Assembly: GCA_025355935.1 (NCBI GenBank)
Contig: JANXYS010000278.1
Coordinates: 1-13,087, forward strand
Source of the DNA: Chitinophagales bacterium
GTDB lineage: Bacteria; Bacteroidota; Bacteroidia; Chitinophagales; Chitinophagaceae
Direction: 5' to 3'
DNA: 13,087 bases
Shown one piece after another: positions 7,971 through 13,087 of the stretch (its first letter is position 1; each line of letters opens with the position of its first letter). A program made the position numbers and the translations under genes. The notes under the pieces are model-generated. The model saw only the letters and a list, made by a program, of their open reading frames with translations. It searched no databases and was not told where the DNA came from.

Positions 7971-8741
7971 GTGTTATTTTTGCAGCACTTTAAAAATGGT
8001 ATACGACGCACCTTGGGTAAAAGATTCAATATCGCACTGGTAGGTAACCCGAACAGCGGCAAATCGTCACTTTTCAATGTGCTTACAGGCCTCAATCAAA
8101 AGGTAGGAAATTTTCCGGGTGTAACTGTTGATAAAAAAACGGGTATTTCCACTTTGTCGGAAAGTTTTACAGCAAACATCATTGATTTACCAGGTACTTA
8201 TAGCCTCTATCCGAAACGTGCAGATGAGTGGGTTGCCTATAAAGTATTGATTGGGCAGGATGAACACCTTAAGCCTGACATGGTGTTACTGGTAGCAGAT
8301 GCCAGCAACCTCAAAAGAAACTTACTCTTCTGTTCGCAAATTATTGACCTGAAAATACCGGTTGTTGTTGCATTTACCATGATGGACCTTGCCAAACAAA
8401 AAGGAACGCAGATTGACATTCCTGGACTCGAACGTGAGCTCGGTGTGTCTATTGTAGCCATCAATCCAAGAAAGAATAAAGGGATTCAGCCGCTAAAAAA
8501 AATTCTTGAAACTACCGCGGAGAATATGCTGCAAATACCAGCCCGCGATTTTATTGAGATTAGTAAAGAAGCAGAACAGCCCGTAATTGAAGTTCAAAAA
8601 TTATTTCCTGAAATAAGTAACTACAAAGCCATCCACTATCTTATAAATCATGAACATTTTGAGTTGAGTAAGGAGACGCAGGAAGCAATTGAATCCATTG
8701 AAGAAAGGAACAAATTTAATCCCACGAAAACACAGGCATAA
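7971..8741 (+). CDS. feoB: FeoB N-terminal half: GTPase and spacer domain, ended by an in-frame TAA
   Basis: The cytosolic part of the ferrous iron transporter FeoB. Residue numbers are from the GTG at 7971. GTPase motifs are G1 GNPNSGKS (25-32), G2 around Thr52 (GVTVDKKTG), G3 DLPG (72-75), G4 TMMD (136-139) and a G5 region near 161-170. The G4 motif has Thr where NxxD is usual in GTPases. Residues about 180-256 are the helical GDI/spacer domain. The frame then meets TAA at 8739-8741; two codons later the membrane half resumes in the same frame. Start: the GTG overlaps a perfect promoter match, and the first ATG downstream (7996) is out of frame. A TTG at 8013 would yield MGKRFNIALVGNPNSGKS, which fits the normal FeoB N terminus much better, so the real start may be 8013. 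No feoA is visible next to it. Confidence 0.88.
   Translation: MLFLQHFKNGIRRTLGKRFNIALVGNPNSGKSSLFNVLTGLNQKVGNFPGVTVDKKTGISTLSESFTANIIDLPGTYSLYPKRADEWVAYKVLIGQDEHLKPDMVLLVADASNLKRNLLFCSQIIDLKIPVVVAFTMMDLAKQKGTQIDIPGLERELGVSIVAINPRKNKGIQPLKKILETTAENMLQIPARDFIEISKEAEQPVIEVQKLFPEISNYKAIHYLINHEHFELSKETQEAIESIEERNKFNPTKTQA
7975..7982 (+). promoter_or_regulatory. Candidate feoB promoter overlapping the nominal GTG start
   Basis: TATTTTTG at 7975-7982 is a perfect TAnnTTTG match. Transcription would begin around 7988-7990, downstream of the GTG at 7971, leaving about 25 bases before the TTG at 8013. The -33 region is not convincing, since no TTG lies 17-23 bases upstream. If real, it rules out the GTG start. 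No Fur-like palindrome was obvious in 7796-7970. Confidence 0.4.
8739..8741 (+). other. In-frame nonsense codon splitting feoB
   Basis: The reading frame gives ...KTQA, then TAA, then EIMQRYSRIKHV... with no change of phase (777 bases, or 259 codons, separate the GTG at 7971 from the ATG at 8748). A single substitution, for example AAA, GAA or CAA to TAA, explains the split. The joined protein would have about 719 residues, the normal FeoB length. The break falls in the last helical part of the spacer domain, about 40 residues before the first membrane helix. Confidence 0.9.
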
Positions 8742-8747
8742 GAAATC

Positions 8748-10133
8748 ATGCAGCGCTACAGCCGTATAAAGCATGTGATGCAACAAACTGTTGTTGAAAG
8801 TGACCCGCTGCAAAAAACACTGTTTACTGAACAACTCGACAATGTATTGCTACATCGCACGTGGGGATATGTTATACTTATCGGGGTACTACTGGTATTA
8901 TTCCAGTGCGTGTTCTGGATAGCACAATACCCAATGAATTTTATAGAGTGGGTCTTCGCTCGGTTGTCCGGGTTTCTCGCCTCCGTTCTCCCCGCTAATG
9001 GCTTCACCGACTTGCTTATTAACGGACTGATCGCCGGTATTGGGGGTATAGTAATTTTCGTTCCACAGATTATGATTCTTTTTGGTTTAATAACCTTATT
9101 GGAAGACACAGGATACATGGCTCGTATAAGTTTCTTAACTGATAAGCTAATGCGGAAAGTCGGGCTGAATGGAAAAAGTGTAATGCCTATGATCAGTGGA
9201 TTTGCGTGCGCCGTCCCGGCTATTATGAGTGCCAGGAATATTGAAAATAAAAAAGAGCGGTTGTTAACGATTATGATAACGCCATTGATGAGCTGTAGTG
9301 CGCGGTTACCCGTTTATACCATCTTAATTGCCCTGGTGATACCTGCAAAATTGTATTTCGGCTTTATTAGCCTTCAGGGTTTGGTGATGATGTTATTATA
9401 TATCCTGGGAACAGTCCTGGCACTAATAGTTGCATGGATTTTAAAATGGTTTATTAAAAGCACCGAAAGAAGTTTTTTCATACTGGAGTTACCTGTATAT
9501 CGTGGACCCCGCTGGAAGAATGCGGTTTACACAATGATCGAAAAGGCTCGAATTTTTGTATTTCAGGCAGGCAAAGTAATAATAGTAATAAGCATGTTAC
9601 TGTGGGCACTAAGTACCTACGGCCCCAAAAATAAAATGGCTGCAGTAACTCGTCATTATGATCAGCTCGTAAGAAGCAATCCTTCACAAGCGAGCGATTA
9701 TGAAAAGCAACGCTCTACCGCCCTTCTGCAAAATTCTTTTGCAGGTACGATGGGCAGGGCAATAGAACCGGCCATCAGGCCACTCGGTTATGACTGGAAG
9801 ATCGGCATAGCGCTCGTTACATCTTTCGCCGCAAGGGAAGTTTTTGTAGGAACAATGGCAACGTTATATAGCGTGGGTGATGGTGCTGACGAGAACAGTT
9901 CTACGCTTCGAACAAAAATGTCAGCTGCCTTGAGGGAGGATAACAGCAAGGTTTATACACTTGCGACAGGGCTCTCGCTAATGGTCTTTTATGTAATAGC
10001 CATGCAATGCATGAGTACGCTCGCAATTGTAAAACGTGAAACACGCAGCTGGAAATGGCCCCTTATACAATTTGGTTACATGACTTCCCTGGCATACTTA
10101 CTAAGTTTTGTGGTATACAATATTTTTAAATAA
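8748..10133 (+). CDS. feoB: FeoB C-terminal half: ferrous iron membrane permease
   Basis: The membrane part of FeoB, 461 residues from the ATG at 8748, six bases after the TAA. Residues 1-38 (MQRYSRIKHVMQQTVVESD) complete the spacer domain. Hydrophobic segments follow, with the first at about 40-60. The two nucleoside-recognition/Gate repeats show their motifs: GFACAVPAIMSARN with Cys154 and TPLMSCSARLPVY with Cys183 in the first, and FAAREVFVGTMATLY (360-374) in the second. The C terminus (LMVFYVIAMQCMSTLAIVKRE and a last helix to residue 461) looks complete. Everything downstream of the stop is intact, with no further stop or frameshift. Translation could restart at this ATG by coupling with the upstream stop, giving a two-polypeptide FeoB. 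Alternatively the gene is a recent pseudogene, or the stop is a sequencing error. Confidence 0.92.
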   Translation: MQRYSRIKHVMQQTVVESDPLQKTLFTEQLDNVLLHRTWGYVILIGVLLVLFQCVFWIAQYPMNFIEWVFARLSGFLASVLPANGFTDLLINGLIAGIGGIVIFVPQIMILFGLITLLEDTGYMARISFLTDKLMRKVGLNGKSVMPMISGFACAVPAIMSARNIENKKERLLTIMITPLMSCSARLPVYTILIALVIPAKLYFGFISLQGLVMMLLYILGTVLALIVAWILKWFIKSTERSFFILELPVYRGPRWKNAVYTMIEKARIFVFQAGKVIIVISMLLWALSTYGPKNKMAAVTRHYDQLVRSNPSQASDYEKQRSTALLQNSFAGTMGRAIEPAIRPLGYDWKIGIALVTSFAAREVFVGTMATLYSVGDGADENSSTLRTKMSAALREDNSKVYTLATGLSLMVFYVIAMQCMSTLAIVKRETRSWKWPLIQFGYMTSLAYLLSFVVYNIFK

Positions 10134-10165
10134 TGCTGGTGGGATTACTTTATAGATAGTCTGCA

Positions 10166-11314
10166 TTACCAGTCAACCCCATAGCTGATGTTGTTTTTAA
10201 CCTGCGGGTATATTTTTCGATATATTTCGCCCAGGATGTCCTCCCGTCTTGGGGTGTTATAATTGTTGTTGTTGATCGTTGCCCAGTCATTTGAGCTTAA
10301 TGCCCGGCTATCGCCTGTATAACTTCCCCTTTCTTCCTGCCAGCGGTACTCTTCCCGAAAATTGCGGTAACTGATACTCTTACGAGTGGCGAGGTCAGTA
10401 ATATTAACTTCCATATCAGCCCTTGCCGTAAAACTTTGACGGGTAACATTTACGGTAGCATATACAGTTGTGTATATTGGCTTTCCGCCGGTATCCGTTC
10501 CATTTCTAACATTTGCACTAACATTACGCTGATAAGTATAGTTCGCAGGGTAGGGAATGTCCATGTCACGAAGACGGAGGTCAACCACCCAATCTGGTTG
10601 GATATTATCTCTGCGCGCTTCCCAATCCGTATAGAAACGGGCAGCATAACGACTGCTATTGTTTGAGTTTCTGAGTTCGCGCACGAGTGTTTGTTGAAAA
10701 TATTCGTTGCTATAATCGTATCCTGAGTTGCCCCACCCGCTGTTAAAAAAGAAAGAATTATCCTGAACGGGGTTAATGATTACGTTAACCACAGCATTTT
10801 CGTAAGCAATGTTCATCTGTTCCCGTGCATCTTTGAAGCCGGCTATATAGTGGTCGGACCGCCTGAAATACGTGTAGGCTTTCTTTGCATTATCGCGCCC
10901 CTGCTTGTTTAGGGAGGTCTGGCCTAGGGTGTAATAGTCACTGGCGGCAGTTTGTTTCGCTTCGAGCAACTCGACGCTAAAATTTTGCGGGTTTACCAGT
11001 TTGAATGCGGCGGTAGAGTTGATTATAGCATTATAAGCTTGTTGGAGATGCTCGTATTCGCCAATAATCTTGTCCCAACGGGCTGGATCGTTTTCACTTT
11101 TGTAAAAACTGACACTGCCTAGATGGGTTTTTTGAATGCTAGCATATAAGATAGTGAGGGCAGCGATAGCCTTTTCGTCGGCCTGGCTCTTATTTAATTT
11201 TTTTACCACATCCAAAAGAGCTTTGTCCTCGTCGCTTCTCTCAAGATAATTTTTTGAAGTGCTGCATGATAAAAGAATGATTGCGAGTAGGGTTATGGGT
11301 ATAAATTTTTTCAT
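10166..11314 (-). CDS. Lipoprotein of unknown function
   Basis: A 382-residue exported protein with a short type II signal peptide: MKKFIPITLLAIILLSC, lipobox LLSC with lipidated Cys17 followed by Ser, so no obvious inner-membrane retention signal. I do not recognise a characterised family. Residues about 25-170 look helical, with repeated charged and alanine-rich segments and FRRSDHYIAGFKDAREQM, reminiscent of TPR-like helical repeats. Residues about 173-260 begin AVVNVIINPVQD and are rich in Asn, Tyr and aromatic residues. The remainder (about 260-382) is beta-like with many Thr/Val, including TTVYATVNVTRQSFTARAD. It is a single gene, convergent with feoB (32-base gap, no clear terminator hairpin) and divergent from padR. 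A role at the outer membrane is likely, but the specific job cannot be told from sequence. Confidence 0.85.
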   Translation of the reverse strand: MKKFIPITLLAIILLSCSTSKNYLERSDEDKALLDVVKKLNKSQADEKAIAALTILYASIQKTHLGSVSFYKSENDPARWDKIIGEYEHLQQAYNAIINSTAAFKLVNPQNFSVELLEAKQTAASDYYTLGQTSLNKQGRDNAKKAYTYFRRSDHYIAGFKDAREQMNIAYENAVVNVIINPVQDNSFFFNSGWGNSGYDYSNEYFQQTLVRELRNSNNSSRYAARFYTDWEARRDNIQPDWVVDLRLRDMDIPYPANYTYQRNVSANVRNGTDTGGKPIYTTVYATVNVTRQSFTARADMEVNITDLATRKSISYRNFREEYRWQEERGSYTGDSRALSSNDWATINNNNYNTPRREDILGEIYRKIYPQVKNNISYGVDW

Positions 11315-11361
11315 TTTAGCTGGTTTATAGTTATGTAACGATCAAAGAAAGCTCCATGTTA

Positions 11362-11369
11362 CAAATATA
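11362..11369 (-). promoter_or_regulatory. Candidate promoter of the lipoprotein gene
   Basis: TATATTTG on the minus strand (11369 to 11362) is a perfect TAnnTTTG match, giving a leader of roughly 40 bases before the ATG at 11314. A TTTG at 11381 to 11378 is too close to serve as the -33 element, and none lies at the normal spacing. Confidence 0.4.
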
Positions 11370-11489
11370 ATAACCGGCAAATACTTCTTATATAATCTTT
11401 AACAGGCATGCGTGGCTGTTTAAACCGTCGCTTCCCCAATGTTGTCGATTTTAATAAAGATAGTTTTTATAAAACGACAAACTTTTCCC

Positions 11490-11630
11490 TACCATTTAGC
11501 CTCGAATAATTACCATTCATACCAATGGTATATTTTACGACGAGAAAGACAGAGAGCTACCTAATTGATTTTCAATATATTCCGCAAAGTCAAGTAAAAT
11601 TCACTACCAACTACCTTTAATAAAATGGTA
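11490..11630. repeat. Four TACCATT/AATGGTA elements upstream of padR, candidate operators
   Basis: The 7-mer TACCATT occurs at 11490-11496 and 11511-11517, and its complement AATGGTA at 11524-11530 and 11624-11630. The middle two form a perfect inverted repeat with a 6-base spacer, and an overlapping 13-base palindrome ATACCA-A-TGGTAT lies at 11519-11531. The last copy sits 7 bases before the TTG of the padR promoter. Such clustering is consistent with binding sites for a dimeric regulator, most simply PadR itself, whose family is often autoregulatory. The commonly described PadR operator is ATGT-N8-ACAT-like, which differs, so the link is inference. The rest of the 434-base gap contains only an imperfect hairpin at 11398-11424. 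Confidence 0.55.
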
Positions 11631-11637
11631 TTATGTG

Positions 11638-11668
11638 TTGCATAGTACTAAAAGACTTGTTATCTTTG
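11638..11668 (+). promoter_or_regulatory. padR-pspC promoter
   Basis: TTG at 11638-11640 is followed after 20 bases by TATCTTTG at 11661-11668, a perfect TAnnTTTG match. This is the best-formed Bacteroidota-type promoter in the window. Transcription would start near 11673, leaving about 75 bases before the padR ATG at 11749. Confidence 0.65.
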
Positions 11669-11748
11669 TTATGTCAAGGGGCCAGGCTTCAATCCGGAAG
11701 AAGAGTAAGCACGAGAAAACTTGATGTGAATATTAAAAACAGTAAGCC

Positions 11749-12078
11749 ATGAACATTGAAAACACAGCCAGCCAAATGCGTAAGGGAGTTTTGGAGTTCT
11801 GCATCTTATCTGTAATACAACAAGGAGAAGCTTATCCTTCAGATATTATTGATAAAATGAAAGAAGCAAACCTCAATATTTTCGAGGGAACACTTTACCC
11901 GCTCCTAACCAGGCTTAAAAATGCAGAACTTCTTACATACAGATGGGTAGAAAGTAATAGTGGTCCGCCACGAAAATATTTTTCACTCACTGAAAAAGGT
12001 GCCGCATTTTATAAAGAACTGGAAGCAACCTGGAATGAGCTTGCAAATGCGGTTCAATCCATTACTTCATCTGATTAA
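11749..12078 (+). CDS. PadR-family transcriptional regulator
   Basis: A 109-residue winged-helix regulator of the short PadR type (PadR-s2), which binds DNA as a dimer and usually represses a neighbouring operon. Visible features in order: RKGVLEFCILSVIQQGEAYPSDIIDKMKE (helices 1-2, about 12-40), NIFEGTLYPLLTRLKNAELL (recognition helix, about 44-63), a beta wing with RWVESNSGPPRKYFSLTEKG (about 66-85), and a C-terminal dimerisation helix. All parts expected for the family are present. The PspC-domain gene follows 122 bases downstream on the same strand, a pairing I recall as common in Bacteroidota, which suggests PadR controls a membrane-stress-type operon, possibly extending beyond the window. 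The inducing signal is unknown. Confidence 0.95.
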   Translation: MNIENTASQMRKGVLEFCILSVIQQGEAYPSDIIDKMKEANLNIFEGTLYPLLTRLKNAELLTYRWVESNSGPPRKYFSLTEKGAAFYKELEATWNELANAVQSITSSD

Positions 12079-12148
12079 AAAAGAAAATCTAACCAATGCA
12101 CCAACAGCTAAATGGTTAACAACTTCAACTAACGAAACAACATTTTAA

Positions 12149-12177
12149 GCCGGCTAAATTCCATTTAATCCGCCGGC
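12149..12177 (+). other. Hairpin between padR and the PspC gene
   Basis: GCCGGC (12149-12154) pairs with GCCGGC (12172-12177), and inside it TAAAT (12155-12159) pairs with ATTTA (12163-12167) around a TCC loop, leaving a 4-base bulge (ATCC). That gives 11 base pairs. No T-run follows, so it is not a standard terminator. It may be an RNA-stability or processing element that sets different levels of the two genes, or a partial attenuator. Confidence 0.5.
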
Positions 12178-12200
12178 CAACAACCAACAATTATTACGTC

Positions 12201-13087
12201 ATGAAACAAGTAATAAATATCAATTTTCAAGGCCGGGTAGTTCCAATTGAACAAACTGCCTATGATACACTGAAGACTTATATAGAAAGCCTTAACCGGT
12301 TTTTTGCCAACGAAGAAGGTAAGGAAGAAATCATTAATGACATTGAAAGCCGTATTGCAGAATTATTTCAGCAACGTTTAAAAGACGGGGCAACCTGCAT
12401 TACAGATGATGATGTTGCTGCCATAATGAAGAGTATGGGCAGGCCGGAAGACTTTGATAGCGACAATAGTGGTAGTACCGCATCAAACCCGAAGGATAAT
12501 TCTACCCAGGACGAGCCTTACAACCCCGGAAACTATACCAGCACCGGGCACAAAAGATTGTTCCGTGATGAGAACAACAAAGTCCTCGGCGGAGTTTGTA
12601 GTGGCCTTGCTAATTACTTCGGAATCGATGTTACAGTGGTACGAATCATTTTCGTTATCCTTATCATTTCCTTTGGTTTTGGTTTGATCCCTTACATAAT
12701 CTTATGGGTAGTAGTGCCTAGTACCGCCACAACCCAGATTGGAAGTGTTCGTAAAAGACTTTTTCGCGATGTGGAAAACAAATATGTAGCCGGAGTTGCC
12801 GGGGGCCTTGCTAATTATTTCGGAATAAGCGCCTGGATACCACGCCTGCTTTTCTTACTACCTTTTCTTTCTTTGGTGAACAGGTGGAATCATTGGGGAG
12901 AATTTGACTTCCCGGGTTTTTTAAGATTCGGGTTTAGTCCTGGTGCACTTATGATTTATATTATTCTATGGCTGGTAATTCCGGAAGCTAATACGACTTC
13001 TGAAAAACTTGAGATGAAGGGAGAAAAGGTTGATATGAATTCTATCAAAAACTCGGTAATGGTTGAAATGAAGGGTGTGCAGGATCG
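12201..13087 (+). CDS. PspC-domain membrane protein with two PspC domains, cut by the window end
   Basis: The ATG at 12201 opens a frame of 295 codons that reaches the window end without a stop. Residues 1-90 form a cytosolic domain (MKQVININFQGRVVPIE, then EEIINDIESRIAELFQQRL and DDVAAIMKSMGRPEDF) of the kind that precedes PspC in Bacteroidota proteins. A linker follows at about 88-116. Two PspC domains come next: 118-174 (KRLFRDENNKVLGGVCSGLANYFGI plus the hydrophobic helix IIFVILIISFGFGLIPYIIL) and 186-262 (KRLFRDVENKYVAGVAGGLANYFGI plus helices near 214-226 and 248-260). PspC relates to the phage-shock response, where it senses or reports membrane stress. Further PspC or C-terminal domains may lie beyond the window. 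It follows padR and is probably transcribed with it. Confidence 0.9.
   Translation, partial: MKQVININFQGRVVPIEQTAYDTLKTYIESLNRFFANEEGKEEIINDIESRIAELFQQRLKDGATCITDDDVAAIMKSMGRPEDFDSDNSGSTASNPKDNSTQDEPYNPGNYTSTGHKRLFRDENNKVLGGVCSGLANYFGIDVTVVRIIFVILIISFGFGLIPYIILWVVVPSTATTQIGSVRKRLFRDVENKYVAGVAGGLANYFGISAWIPRLLFLLPFLSLVNRWNHWGEFDFPGFLRFGFSPGALMIYIILWLVIPEANTTSEKLEMKGEKVDMNSIKNSVMVEMKGVQD
12603..12826 (+). repeat. Direct repeat within the PspC gene
   Basis: The 23-base segment at 12603-12625 (starting GGCCTTGCTAATTA) recurs at 12804-12826 with one difference (C to T). It encodes GLANYFGI in each PspC domain. The rest of the two domains is much more diverged, at both the DNA and protein level. 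Confidence 0.8.

Noticed and set aside
8739..8741. Recoding of the feoB stop as selenocysteine, prompted by the selenium genes nearby
   Set aside because: Selenocysteine uses TGA, not TAA; SelD here is the Cys form, and no Sec machinery is visible.
8756..9118. Minus-strand 120-codon frame opposite feoB
   Set aside because: It is antisense to conserved FeoB membrane sequence, with no recognisable protein features.
10136..10172. Possible terminator between feoB and the lipoprotein gene
   Set aside because: Only a 5-bp stem (CTGGT/ACCAG) with a loop of about 27 bases and no T-run.
11960..12148. Small plus-strand frame overlapping the end of padR
   Set aside because: It is an out-of-phase reading of the PadR wing and C-terminal helix plus intergenic sequence.
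12454..12687. Plus-strand 77-codon frame near the right end
   Set aside because: It is out of phase within the PspC-domain gene, whose own frame is open from 12201 to the end and carries clear domains.

Overview
The window reads as ordinary chromosome from a Bacteroidota bacterium, most likely the Chitinophagaceae or a close relative. Four things point there: a Rho factor with a long charged insert after its N-terminal domain, an IPExxxVDY-family protein, a PadR/PspC pair, and several intergenic matches to the Bacteroidota promoter element TAnnTTTG. Base composition is moderately AT-rich throughout. I see no mobile element, CRISPR array, rRNA or tRNA.

Layout, left to right. Bases 1-686 are nearly empty; a possible 5' fragment of a leftward gene leaves the window at base 1. 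A CYTH-domain (CyaB/class IV cyclase-like) gene lies on the minus strand (687-1202). It is followed by rho (1562-3217) with a clear intrinsic terminator. Next is a tightly overlapping three-gene plus-strand operon: mnmH (tRNA 2-selenouridine synthase), an unrecognised secreted protein, and selD (selenophosphate synthase). SelD makes the selenium donor that MnmH uses on tRNA wobble uridine, so this is a selenouridine operon, with an exported protein of unknown role translationally coupled between the two enzymes. No selenocysteine genes (selA, selB, tRNA-Sec) are visible.

On the minus strand, an IPExxxVDY-family gene and a pterin-4a-carbinolamine dehydratase gene follow and meet selD tail to tail. 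Divergent from them is feoB, the ferrous iron transporter. It is cut into two reading frames (7971-8741 and 8748-10133) by a single in-frame TAA; the two halves are otherwise intact and in the same phase. A 382-residue lipoprotein of unknown function is convergent with feoB. The right end holds a PadR-family regulator, with a promoter and a cluster of TACCATT/AATGGTA elements upstream, and then a PspC-domain membrane protein with two PspC domains that runs off the window.

The points most worth a second look are the single-codon split of feoB together with a promoter match sitting on its nominal GTG start, the secreted protein embedded in the selenium operon, and the repeated candidate operator upstream of padR. 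I do not see an obviously new multi-gene system; the mnmH-secreted protein-selD arrangement is the best candidate for undescribed biology.
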